From NCBI GenBank assembly GCA_009733575.1, contig ML769591.1:59894-123893 (forward strand): a stretch of 64,000 nt of DNA. Direction: 5' to 3'. Below the pieces are notes generated by a model. That model was not told the origin of the DNA. It worked only from the letters and a program-made list of their open reading frames with translations, and did no database searches. Each line of letters begins with the position of its first letter. The first letter of the stretch is position 1. The DNA comes from Gymnopus androsaceus JB14. Taxonomy: Eukaryota; Basidiomycota; Agaricomycetes; Agaricales; Omphalotaceae. The position numbers and the translations under genes are program-made. Below, piece by piece: positions 1-10,270 of the stretch.

Positions 1-794
1 TGCCCGAAAATCTCACCTGACTGGAAAAAAAAAAAGTTCATCAGCCATGTCTTGAAGCATACATAGTGATGACTCGTAACAATTGAAATAAGAGATGTCA
101 ATAATGATGCCATGCGAGGATGCTAAGCGAGCTGCGAGTCAGCGCTCGCGCAATTGCATCAAAAACAGTTAGAACGCTCCGACTCTGTAACGTTCTAAAC
201 GTTTTTGATGATTCGTTGATCGAGGCTCGCTTGACTGTTTATTGACATTTTATTTGAAATAGCTTACGGAAGTCATCCAGTATTAACCAATACCTTGTCA
301 TTGCAAAAGTCCGGTTTTGCGATAAGATCTCCATGAATGATTATTTCCGTCTCCTGACACCATTTCTTCCCGTCCACTCTAACAGGAATATTCATCAATC
401 GAGCACTGTACATTCGGGCGCCGTAACGAAGGCACGTATTATCAGGAGACGGGCCTTCCCAGTACAGGGCAGTGCGGTTTCGGTGCTCCTCATCTTCTAA
501 TCGTGCACGATCCTCGGCATCCCATTGCGCTCGTTTAATTTCACGTTTACGATCTTCCGCATCCCATTGAGCTCGTCTACGTTCACGTTCACGAACAGCG
601 GGCCCATCGGCGTTCTTCCAATCGCTATAAAGGTGGACACCGATAACGGGGGCCAAAAGTAACACGAAGAACATGATCCAAAGAAGTAAGAGCCGCCACT
701 GGATACTTTTCCTTTTATCATGAGGACGGTTTTGCGAGTCGCCATTAAGCGGCGTCCTTTCATGGGGATCCACAGTTGGGCTGAGCAAAAGCAT
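1..794 (-). CDS. Small single-pass membrane protein, 3' end off the window
   Basis: The reading frame starts at the ATG at 792-794. It has a basic, Pro/Asn-rich N-terminus, one hydrophobic helix (about residues 33-54, LLLLWIMFFVLLLAPVIG), then a charged Arg/Glu/Asp-rich stretch with a duplicated RAQWDAEDR motif, and a C-terminal region with spaced cysteines (NTCLRYG, KKWCQET, KPDFC). I recognise the pattern R-x-Y-x-A-R-L-x-N-I-P ... C-x-x-T ... I-x-G ... P-x-F-C from uncharacterised basidiomycete membrane proteins; no function is known to me. The frame hits a stop at 273, but a GTAT donor at 293 and a pyrimidine-rich acceptor ending at 21 join to a second exon (1-20) reading SGEIFG, which fits the family's Gly-rich continuation. 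So the gene probably continues beyond base 1. It lacks the HxxHC motifs of UstYa/DUF3328 proteins. Confidence 0.6.
125..232. repeat. Imperfect palindrome inside a long intron
   Basis: The arms 157-176 (catcaaaaacagttagaacg) and 191-210 (cgttctaaacgtttttgatg) are near-perfect inverted repeats with a 14 bp loop. A second pair, aagcgagc at 125-132 and gctcgctt at 225-232, extends the symmetry outward. The structure lies within the putative intron 21-293, which at 273 nt is about five times longer than other introns in this window. It is probably a small MITE-like insertion, though I see no clear target-site duplication. Confidence 0.5.
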
Positions 795-2652
795 ACACTT
801 GGTAAGAGGTAAGCTTTATTTGTGAATATTCGACGTACGAATATCGAGGAGGAGGCGTCCTTCAGGTTGTTAAGAAAACATCATCAGCAAGCTCGAAGTC
901 TCCGCTGAGTCTACCCACCATGTGTTACTGCTAGGAATCGGCATAGTTGTGAGACGGATAAGCAAGACGCAAACACGCGCGAGCGGCGCCACTGAAGCTA
1001 TAAACGTATCATGTGATGTATCTTTCGCTAGCGCTTGCGCTTTCAATTCAAGGAATCACGAATAAACCGAAGAACGAACGTCGTTGGCCGACTGGATTGG
1101 TGTTATATTTCACTAAATTGTTTCAACCGCCACAGATTCTCAGATCCTCAAACTTGAGCTAGTCTATTTTTCCGCACCGATGTTGTACCGAATGGAATTG
1201 TGTCATCCTCCGAGTCTCGGTAGTCGCAAAGAAGTCTCACGGAACCGAGTCTCGAGAGTCTTCCTAGGGGAGAACACAACATGGATTCCCATCGTTGCTA
1301 CATATTCTACAGTTAACTTCTCTTGAAGCAACACTAGAACGACTTCTTTTCACATAGTGTCCGAACCCACTTGAGAATGGAATGAAAAAACTGTAATGTT
1401 GATTGGGAAGGAAGGAAGGAAGGGTGTGGAGTTCAGGAAGAAGAATACGCCGAGGTACGTTCCGATTGTATTCCATCCTCGATATGGCTAATAGCTTTCG
1501 GTCTTCAACAGTCTTAACCCTATATAGGAAGACAAAGAAACTCAAAGCTAACTCAAAGCTAGGAGCTTGGGAAGGACGGCAGCTGTACTTGCCGTCGATC
1601 CCAGCGGCAAAGTTGCAAGGAAAGTTGAATCCACAACAAACTCTTGTGGTAAATCATTGTGAGTTAGGAAGAGGGAGACATCAAGGTACTAGTCTCGGAG
1701 CCTCCTAGTCCAAGTTGATTTCGGTTTTGGAGCAAGGAACGAGAAGCTAGGAACCACCCCCTCTACCGACGTCGATCTCAGTAACAGAACTCTAAAATCC
1801 AACCTTGGTCGTCACATCCGATTCCTTATTATCAAACTTCAGGCTCACGGCGTTCAATATCCGACGATGTGTCGGTCCTTTCATTCAAAAACTTTCATGT
1901 TTGAACACATGGTTACTACGTAGTACCACTGGGGAAAACATGATGATTTCCTGCTCGTTCAATTGGAATCTTCGCGAGCATGAGGTCCAAGAGCTTGAAT
2001 ATTGAATACACCGCAAGAACTTCCTGGGACTTCGTACCTCCGGTCTACTGTATCATCTCACTGCAGATAAAGGCATGTGTTCGTAGACACGGGAGCACGA
2101 TGGGTTTAATCCGGAGTAGTTGGCGGTGGCTGCGTTACCGTTTCATGTAACTTACACATCCTTACACATCCCGTTTGAATCCAGCTATGATAACTGATCT
2201 TTAATTCAAGCATGACAGTTACCTGAGCCTGGTTTCGAGAGCTGGGTTCGGCATCGCCGCATCTACATCGGTATTGCCTCCAAGTCGTGTTTGACCGTGG
2301 TAGCAAGATGGTGGTAGCATGATACGACGCCCAGTGCGTAGGTCCGGCAACTGATATGAACGATACGTAGAGGCGCGCGTACTTATCTCTGTTCAGGTGT
2401 CTCATGGCCTAGTTCTTTTCCCCATGAACTGGATGGGTGGATCTGATCCTTTCCGTCATACTTGCAAGAAACCATAAATATCTTCTCAACTGCTGCAAGT
2501 TAAATTTCGGGATGACCACATATCTCACGGTGCCGCATTTATCTTATAACACCGAACTGATACTACTTATACTTTAACTATCACAGGACGAATTCAATCT
2601 ATCTGTCTCAACCATTTTCCCCCCTCTCCCTCGCACGCATACACTCCCCGCC
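795..2652. other. Gene-free stretch
   Basis: I find no reading frame with recognisable domain content or convincing splice structure here. The open frames at 1264-1545, 1403-1708 and 2106-2405 are low-complexity or lack any familiar motif. A ggaa microsatellite-like run occurs near 1411-1422. Confidence 0.5.
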
Positions 2653-3212
2653 ATGAAGTACCTATCCGGTGCTGCTGCTCTCCTAGTTTTATTGCTTTCG
2701 ATTGCGGGTGGACTAGCTGCGCCTGTTGCTATTATTCCTGCCCTTCTTCCTCTTACGGAAGCGTGAGTAGCAGCGTCGATTCATCAGAATCTCAAAACTC
2801 AAAATTTTTGGTTCAAACTTTTAGTGAGCGTGCTATCGGAGGACGAGGCGATCCTGAAAGCTCAAACTGGCCTCCTTCTTGGCGCCGAGCTTCTGAGGAT
2901 AAGGTCCTTCGCGGAGATCCAGAAAGCTCAAACTGGCCCCCCTCGTGGAAACGTACTGAAGTTCTGGGACGTGGTGATCCAGAAAGTTCAAACTGGCCCC
3001 CCTCATGGAAACGTGCGGTTCTTGAACGTGGCGATCCAGAAAGCTCAAACTGGCCCCCTTCATGGAAACGTACGGTTCTTGAACGTGGCGATCCAGAAAG
3101 CTCGAACTGGCCTCCTTCATGGTTGAAATTGCCGAGTGATACGACGGGAGCGGCGGGAGAAAGACGCGGAGATCCGGAGAGTTCGAATTGGCCTCCTTCT
3201 TGGAAGGCATAA
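2653..3212 (+). CDS. Secreted Kex2-type repeat peptide precursor (six GDPESSNWPPSW units)
   Basis: Exon 1 is 2653-2762, a 62 nt GT-AG intron follows (2763-2824), and exon 2 is 2825-3212, giving about 165 residues. Residues 1-22 are a typical signal peptide (MKYLSGAAALLVLLLSIAGG), with likely cleavage near LAA-PV. The rest is six copies of the 12-mer GDPESSNWPPSW at 2847-2882 and onward to 3168-3203, joined by short spacers (ASEDKVLR, TEVLGR, AVLER, TVLER). Four copies are followed by KR or RR, the classic Kex2 cleavage signal; every copy is preceded by Arg. The fifth is followed by LK and the last by KA then stop. All six cores are identical in protein while DNA differs silently. The architecture matches Kex2-processed repeat proteins: ascomycete alpha-factor precursors, dikaritin RiPP precursors and Ustilago Rep1. 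The core resembles none of them, and it has no Cys or Tyr. Product and role are unknown. Confidence 0.85.
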
Positions 3213-3930
3213 GATGATATCATGTTGATGGATGGATGGTATGTCGATAGCACTGATTTTTTGCGACATACACTGATTTTTGTTGATGATCAGACTTGCA
3301 TCCTTTGGGTTTGACTGATGCTGACTGATGCGGACAGTAAGGAAACTATTACCTACTATCGAGAGTTATTTGTTTCTATGCACTTTCTCGCTATCCTAAT
3401 AACCAGTGTCAAAAGCCGGGGATCGCGTTTGAGCAAATTAATATTCAAGTGCTGACGATAGTGACAACCATTATGCAAAAAAATGAATAAAGAAATTTAT
3501 TCATTTATTCCGAGTAAAATGCAAGCTAGTACAAGAACATCAAAAAAATCATACATATAGGGTTAGATATAGTAAGGACGTAAATGGTCATCTGGTTAGA
3601 ACAAGTACATGTAGCACAAGATATCAACGGCTCGCCAAGGCCCAATACAATGGCTTTCCGAGCAAGTTCGGGGAAGCGTTGGGAAGTGCTCACGGAGAAG
3701 TTGTAAGCGGGAACGACGGTCAAATTGGCTAGATTGTCTAAAGTTCACGGAGGCATTGAGAGAGTAGAAACGATGGTGGAGACATGGTATTCTGACCACT
3801 GCAGCTCACTGCAGACGTTGGGAATGTTGCGGTCAGACCACCGGACATTCGGAACGATGTTGTTCGGGCCACTGGAGATGTCTGGGACGATGCTGGTTAG
3901 ACTACCAGAGACGTCGGCGATAGGAACAGT
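3213..3930. other. Gene-free stretch
   Basis: This is the 3' flank of the peptide-precursor gene plus AT-rich DNA. It holds repeated actgattttt words at about 3252-3290 that recur at about 8670-8710. From about 3840 it grades into degenerate copies of the minisatellite unit (ccactggagatgtctggg, ctaccagagacgtcggcg). No supported gene. Confidence 0.5.
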
Positions 3931-4170
3931 CAGACCACTAAAGACGACGGAATGGTGTTGTTCAGAACGCAGAGACGTTGGGAGCGAGAGTTTACTCAAA
4001 CCACGCGTTCAGCCACTAAAGACGACGGGAATGGTGTTGTTCAGACCGCCAGAGACGTTGGGAGCGAGAGTTTACTCAAACCACCGCGTTCAGCCACTAA
4101 AGACGACGGGAATGGTGTTGTTCAGACCGCCAGAGACGTGGGAGCGAGAGTTTACTCAAACCACCGCGTT
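3931..4170 (+). repeat. Minisatellite, three tandem units of about 80 bp
   Basis: The units are 3931-4009 (79 bp), 4010-4090 (81 bp) and 4091-4170 (80 bp). Each carries the words ccactaaagacgacgg, aatggtgttgttcaga, agagacgt(t)gggagcgagag and tttactcaaaccaccgcgtt. Units 2 and 3 are almost identical, unit 1 differs at several sites, and more degenerate shorter units precede it. The lengths are not all multiples of three, so the long open frames across it are probably not coding. Confidence 0.85.
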
Positions 4171-4274
4171 CAGGGCTCTCCGGTAGAAGCTGAAAGATGA
4201 TAAAATGAGATTTTGGTTAGACAAGTTCAGCGGAGGACTGAGACAAGCCTGAGGGCGATGGTACATCGATATAT

Positions 4275-4570
4275 AATAATTGACAAAAAGTATGTTTTCC
4301 TTCATCAATACTCTTGGATTGCGACTCCCCGACCTTTCTTTGCTGCCTTTCGATATTGGCTGCAGACAATTCGAGACTCTTTGATGACTGGTTTTCTGTA
4401 GTGCGGGGAAGGCTCGTGCTGGGCAGATGACCTTTGACTTGGAAACCTTGGGTTATAACTTTTCTTACAAGACGATGTTTAGAGTCAGGCGCAATTTCAA
4501 CGAGGGGGCGCATGTAACGAGGAATCCGAAGTAGCAGTCGATGGCTTTCTTGCCCGCTCTCTCTACCGTT
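4275..4570 (+). pseudogene. FunK1 kinase C-terminal fragment
   Basis: Translation in pieces gives the same C-terminal block as the kinase copies at 7.8-8.05 and 9.98-10.27 kb: FLHQYSWIATPRPFFAAFRY, then a stop, then TFDLETLGYNFSYKTM. The break comes from a deletion: gttttctgtagtgcggggaaggctcg replaces gttttctggcagaaggtttagctttaagaaaggctcg of the 10 kb copy. Similarity starts abruptly near 4275 and runs past the ancestral stop (aatccgaag) into the 3' flank. It is closest to the 8899-10270 copy. It has no catalytic motifs, so it is a dead fragment. Confidence 0.85.
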
Positions 4571-5029
4571 ACTTATAGTATTAGTACTACTTAGATCTAA
4601 CTTATCTGTTTGTATACCTAGTCTATGCTTTCGATCTACTTTGGGTACGCCTGTATTTTTGAAGTTTTACTTATTATGTGACTACGGGTAACGCAACTTG
4701 GACAGTATCAGTCGACTATTTATGGGATACCATACGTTCACACTGATCCTGTCAAAGCTGATCATGATAACCACAGGCAAAGAGATTTGGGAGGCCGTGT
4801 AACGGATGCATCGACGAAGATTTACGAAAAGGGAAAACAATGGGCACAAACGGCGATGAAGATTTACGAATAGGGAGAATAATGGGTATTATCATGAATG
4901 ACAGAAATGAATCCTTTGTCCTTATCCACATGTGACTGGGAAAGATGGTTGGATCAAGGCGTGTAGCTATTTAAGTAGTGTGGGCGTCGTACTATTCGAA
5001 CTTGACTTCTACCAGCCTGCCACTCTTCG
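4571..5029. other. Gene-free stretch upstream of the FunK1 gene
   Basis: It contains a short direct repeat (gaagatttacgaa at about 4815 and 4858, each followed by gggcacaa- or gggtatt-like sequence) and presumably the promoter of the 5030 gene. No coding signal seen. Confidence 0.4.
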
Positions 5030-8000
5030 ATGACTTCTACGGACATAGCTAGCCTGTTCGCTGAGCTTCCTGAGAATCGTAAACGCGAGGGAACACCCCC
5101 AATCGACAACGTTGACAATAATGCGCAACCACGCAGCGAGGTTGAAAGCACTCCCAATAGTCAACATAACGCTAGTTACTCCTCCGCTATCACCTACGGT
5201 ATAAAACCAAAGACGAGGGTGGAGGATGCCAACTTGCACCTTCGAGGCGATCTCGAGAGCATGCGAACCCTCCCGGCAAAGGAGTGGGCCTTGACCATCT
5301 TCGGAGAGGTCCCAGCGAAGGATGTTAGTACCATCTCGGAGGAAGTCGAGGCCAAGTTGAACCGATATCTGGACCAGACCAATCGCCAATGCAAGGAACC
5401 AGAGTTGTACCCTTCTCTCGTCGCCCTGCTCAATAAAATTGGCTCAGACGGCAGCGATAAAGTCTTTTACACCCAGGATCCAGTCCCGGTGCGAGGATCG
5501 TTTGTATCACAGAAACCCGACATTGGCATGCTTTTCAAAGCCCTTGCCGTCGACGAGAATAATATGCTAAAAATCCTATCAGCCAAGCAGAAGAAAATGG
5601 GACGCGTGTTCTATGCGCTGTTGTTGGCCATCGTTGAAGCCAAGCATAGGAAAGGTGAATTGTTGGGAGCGAAATACAAACGTGAGTCCAGTTTTTTCTT
5701 GGGTTCAACCTAATATATCGAGTAACCGTTTGCTGTAGCCAATCCTATTCAGGCATCCAAGGAACCAAGACAAACTATGAGCAAAAGACGAAGACGTGAC
5801 GAGGACCCGGATGAACTTGGTATGCGATCTATGCTGCGTATTTTTCTTTACTCATTTGATCATGTAGTCAACGAGCACTCAAATGCCGAAGCTGGCCCGT
5901 CAAAGAGAACTAGACGGTCCAGAAACATCCAATCACTAGATGACGATGACGATAGTGAGTGTATTCTCCCTAAATGTTACTCAGTATTCCTATTTATCTA
6001 TGCAGTCAATATGCGCTCACAGCACGACGATGATTTTCAAAAGGCGAGCAAGGGGAAAAGGCCTTCTCGGAATCTCGGTAAGGAAATTTATTATTTATAT
6101 GGCTCGTCAGAACTAATACTCACTTGGATCGAAGGTAATACACGCGGGAGACAACAGGAGCCTGCACTCGACTCCATTGGTGAACACGATAATGAGCCAA
6201 TCGTTGAATCGTATGACTCCTCCGAGCCAGAATTGTATCAGTCCTCTGAGCCGCAGTCCTCTGAGCCACAGTCTTTTGCTGAAGCATCCGGGTCCTCCGT
6301 CCATTCCACGAAACCTCCCTCTTCCGAATCGGAAGGGTCGAATAATGACGAAGGACTCGGATTGGAGGCCGGGGTCGTCGGCGGAGTCGTTGGAATCCCC
6401 TCCAGCTTCCCGTCGTTCCATTTCTTCCTGTAAAGCAATTTCAGATGGATAATGAAGAGAACCGTTCGCCTCAGCCACTCACTCCTCAAGCTTTTAGATA
6501 TCAAGTCGCGGGGTATGCTCGGGATATTCTCTCGTATGGCGTAATCAGATCTCACGTCATCACGTTGATGATTGACGACGCGAAAGTGATCTTTGTTTAT
6601 TACGACCACAGTCTCATCGTTGAATCCGAGGTGAGGTCGTTCTTATCTCTATAACTGCTCAATGTTAACTATTAGTTTAGGTGCTCGATCTTCAAGACTC
6701 AGAGCAGAAGCTACTCTTTGTCAAGATGATCAAACAAATGCATGCCCTCTCACCGGAGGCCCTCGGAATTATTCCCAATCTGCAGGCGCCGTTCATGTAC
6801 GACCCCAAACAGCTCAAGAATCCAGGATTATATCTCGAACCCGCTGCTAAAGAAGGAACGATTCCGTCCCACAAAGTCCTCGTGGGCTGCCTCCTTACGG
6901 TCGACTATAATACAAAGACGCGGCAAGGGCAACGCACTGTTCGACTAGGAAAAGTACTTTTTTGCTCCAACGGTATCAACGGTCGAGGAACCAAAGTTAT
7001 TAGAGTGACTTGCAGCTGCAAGGACGGCGACTGCGCCTGGAAAGGAAAGGACGGCGAATGCGACTGGAAAGGCCTGAAGCTGGTTATGAAAATCAGCGTC
7101 CCGTCAAGGGACGCGTCCCTGAACACGAAACTATCCAGCGCTGCACCGATATGGCCGTGGATGAGCATGCGTGGGTCTTGAAGCACCTCCCCAATGTACT
7201 CGGATGGTTCATCACGGATGGCGGCGCACTGCAGGTCAGGTTGAAGCTCATGTTTGGCGCTGACTACGACGAGCGTCTTATATGTGGCTCAATTCAGGAG
7301 GAGCTTTGTCCAATCATGGACTTGGAGTCGCAAGAGCAGTTTGCTCAAGTCATGTACGATGTCCTACAATGTGAGTCACACGTTCTTTTATCTCTGCTTC
7401 GTCGCTAATATCACTCCCCAAAGGCCACGAGTGGGTCTATACTCATCCACGAGTTCTTCATCGCGACATTAGCCAGGCCAACATCATGTTTCGTCGTGAC
7501 GCAACGAAAAAAATCTATGGGGTGTTGAATGACTATGACCTCGCTGCCTTGGTCGATGAACGCCATGCTCCTACATCTGGTCATCGAACCGGTACAAAAC
7601 CGTACATGGCTCACGAGCAACAGCGCACTGGCTGGACAGGTCCTCTATTTTACCGCCATGACTTGGAATCTTTGTTCTATGTCATCCTCTTGCTAGTCTA
7701 TCACTATCAACGTCCCGGCGTCAAGGCTGAAAAGCTTGAATTCGTCAAATGGTTTACTGAGGGCGATGATTTTATATATAAGGAAAAGTCTAATTTACTC
7801 AGGGTAGTAGACTTCTCTTGGATCGCCGCTCCCCAGCCCTTCTTTGGCGCCTTTCGATATTGGCTGCAGACAATTCGAGACTCATTAGTGGATGGTTTTT
7901 CGGATCAAGGTTTAGCTTTGAGGAAGGCGCGAGTTGGGGGGCAGATCTCCTTTGACTTGGAAACCTTGGGGGACAACTTTTCCTACAAAACTATGTCTGC

Positions 8001-8052
8001 GGTGATGCGGAATTTCGACGGGAAAGAGCTTGTAACGAGGAATCCGAAGTAG
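5030..8052 (+). CDS. FunK1-type fungal protein kinase, apparently frameshifted
   Basis: Exons read as 5030-5681, 5739-5819, 5868-5954, 6006-6077, 6135 to about 6430, about 6442-6630, 6681-7370 and 7424-8052. The N-terminal part has the FunK1 features VSQKPDIGML and LLLAIVEAKHRKGELL; the middle is a Ser/Glu/Pro-rich linker; the C-terminal part holds the kinase motifs: catalytic loop VLHRDISQANIMF, NDYDLA in place of DFG, GTKPYMAHEQ as the activation/APE region, then YRHDLESLFYVILLL. This is the fungal FunK1 family of Basidiomycota, whose substrates are unknown. Two problems: near 7091 one base is missing relative to the 9.3 kb paralogue (gaaaatcag against gaaacatag), breaking the frame before RPVKGR; and the join near 6430-6445 changes frame with no good intron. 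It is either a recent pseudogene or contains sequence errors. Confidence 0.75.
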
Positions 8053-8164
8053 GACGTAGTTTGAACATTGGTTTTCTTGGTTCGTTGTACACTCAAGTCT
8101 CGCTCGGCATGTATCAATAGTCTATGCTTTCGATTCGCTTTCAGTATTCCAATAGTTGTAGTTA

Positions 8165-8600
8165 TTAGTGGTTGACATTGTCGTGAATCGGGATATTATA
8201 ATTTGAAGCCCTCATGGCTGACCTTCTCCGTCGCTTGGCCTCGGTCGCTACTCAACTCGCATCATGGCCACTCTAGTTTCCTTTGATTGAGATGGATCGC
8301 AAAACGAACTTGTAAATTCTTTCTAGGCGAGGAACGGACTCGAATTCTCTGAACAGTGCTCAACCTCATCCAAGCCTCGCAGCAAGGTTAAACAGCGTGA
8401 TCCAAGGAGTATTGCATGGAGCATCACCCGCTCGGTCTTACTCAAAATCTCATTTCTACGAGTTCTTCTTGATACAGCATAAGGATATCAACTCAAGCTG
8501 GCAAGTTCAATGGTCTAACCCGCGAATATTCGTGAAACCACCGGTAAAACCGTAAGTTTACGACGTCGTACTTCTGTATTTACATACTCAGATTAGATTT
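8165..8600 (+). repeat. Duplicated 3' flank of kinase copies (partner at about 10350-10665)
   Basis: The words gttgtcgtgaatcgg, ataatttgaagccctcatgg, gaccttctc-gtcgctt and tacgacgtcgtacttctgta occur in the same order after both large kinase copies (8171 onward and 10355 onward). The intervening parts have diverged. This shows that the duplicated segment extended at least 550 bp past the kinase stop codon. Confidence 0.8.
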
Positions 8601-8602
8601 TT

Positions 8603-8735
8603 TGTTCACGGAAAGTTCGAACTGGTCTCCTTCTTGTGAGCATAAGATATCATGTTGATGGGTGGATATGTCAGATTTCAGATTTTTTTTGCGATGTTGA
8701 CTGATTTTTGTTGATGCGGAAAGGGAACTAGCTAT
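8603..8735 (+). pseudogene. Remnant of a second repeat-peptide precursor gene
   Basis: The stretch gaaagttcgaactgg-ctccttcttg, then cataag and atatcatgttgatg with a following ggtgg, matches the last repeat unit, stop region and 3' flank of the peptide gene at about 3175-3240. Translation gives ESSNWSPSC, so the core is mutated (P to S, final W to C) and the stop is altered. The following ttttttgcgatgttgactgatttttgttgatg matches 3256-3290. Only the tail survives. It lies directly between kinase copies, so the peptide gene was once duplicated with the kinase block. Confidence 0.8.
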
Positions 8736-8898
8736 AAGGCAAGTACTAGCGTACAGATACAGGTGCAATGAGTATAGTAAGATATCTAAGCTGATGAACC
8801 TGTATGCAACCAAACAGTTGTGATATACACAGAGGTTCGTAGCTTGAGGAAAGGAGAAAGTTTGCATATGAAATTGGCGCGCACCGACGTCGACATTT

Positions 8899-10270
8899 GT
8901 GTGTTATCAGCACTTCGAGACTCAGAGCAGAAACTCCTTTTATCAAACAAATGCACGCGCTCTCACCAGAGGCCCTCGGATTATTCCCAATCTGCAGGCA
9001 AAGTTCATGTACGACTCCAAACAGCTCGAGAATCCGGGATTGTATCTCGAACAAATTGCTAAAGAGGGAACGATTCCGTCCAACAAAGTCCTCATGGGCT
9101 GCCTCTTTACGGTCGACAATAATACAAACAAACGGCAAGGGAAACGCACTTTTCGAATGGGGGAAGTACTATATTGTTCCAATGGTATCAACGGTCGATG
9201 CAGTAAAGTTACTAGAGTAACCTGTGGCTGCGAGGGAGGCGACTGTGATTGGAGAGGAGAGGACGGCGAATGTGACTGGAAAGGCCTGAAGCTGGTTATG
9301 AAACATAGTTGTCCCATCAAAGGACGTATCCCTGAACACGAAACTATCAAGCGTTGCAGTGCTCTGGCGGTGAATGAGCATGCGTGGGTCCGGAAGCACT
9401 TGCCCCATCTGCTCGGATGGTTCGTCAAGGATTTCGACGGTAACACGGTCCAGAGCAGGGTGAAGGAGAAGTTCGGCGCTGATTACGAAGAGCGTTTTAT
9501 ATGTGGCTCAATCCAGGAGGAGCTTTGTCCTATCATGGAGTTGGAATCGCCAGAGGAATTTGTTCAAGCCATGTATGACATCCTACAATGTGAGTCAAAC
9601 TTTATTTTTTCTTCTTTGTCTCTAATATGACTCCCCACGAGTGGATTTACACTTATCCACGGGTTCTTCATCGTGACGTTAGCCAGGCCAACATCATGTT
9701 TCGTCGTGACGAAACGAAGAAATCTATGGGGTGTTGAATGACTATGACCTCGCTACCTCGTTAGATTATGGACACCACGCTCCTACATCTGGTGAACGAA
9801 CCGGTACAAAACCTTACATGGCTCACGAGCAACAGCGCATTGGCTGGACAGGTCCTCTGCATTACCGCCATGACTTGGAATCCTTGTTCTATGTCATTCT
9901 CCTGCTGGTTTATCACTATGACCGTTTCGGAGTCAAGGCTGAAAAGCTTGAGTTCGGTAAATGGTTTACTGAAGGCGATGAATACCTCTATGACAAAAAG
10001 TATGTTTTCCTTCATCAATACTCTTGGATTGCTACACCCCGACCCTTCTTTGCTGCCTTTCGATATTGGCTGCAGACAATTCAAGACTCTTTGATGGCTG
10101 GTTTTCTGGCAGAAGGTTTAGCTTTAAGAAAGGCTCGAGCTGGGGGGCAGATTTCCTTTGACTTGGAAACCTTGGGGGACAACTTTTCCTACAAAACCAT
10201 GTCTACGGTGATGCGGAATTTCGATGGGAAAGCGCTTGTAACGAGAAATCCGAAGTGGCAGGTTGAATGA
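8899..10270 (+). pseudogene. Truncated FunK1 kinase paralogue
   Basis: This is a copy of the 3' half of the 5030-8052 kinase and starts within the region matching 6700. It reads NLQAKFMYDSKQLENPGLYL ... YDILQ, then the kinase core VLHRDVSQANIMF and GTKPYMAHEQQRIGWTGP. Three lesions or losses: the N-terminal third is absent; the intron starting at gtgagt (9591) lost its acceptor because aaaggc before the exon is deleted (ctccccacgag against ctccccaaaggccacgag); and one base is missing near 9720 (acgaagaaatctat against acgaaaaaaatctat), shifting the frame after RRDETKK. The ancestral stop is also changed, so the last frame extends a few codons (KWQVE). HRD and NDYDLA are still readable. Confidence 0.85.

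Noticed and set aside
273..794. Identification of the left-edge membrane protein as UstYa/DUF3328
   Set aside because: The two HxxHC motifs that define the family are not present in the visible part.
1403..1708. Open frame of 101 codons on the plus strand
   Set aside because: Low-complexity composition, includes a microsatellite, no motif or splice structure.
2813..3253. Antisense open frame across the peptide repeats (EGGQFELSGSP repeats)
   Set aside because: It is the mirror of the repeat array, has no signal peptide or intron support, and its repeats follow directly from the sense-strand core.
3725..4186. Repeat-containing open frame over the minisatellite
   Set aside because: The repeat units are 79, 81 and 80 bp, so the frame changes between units; there is no domain and no start context.
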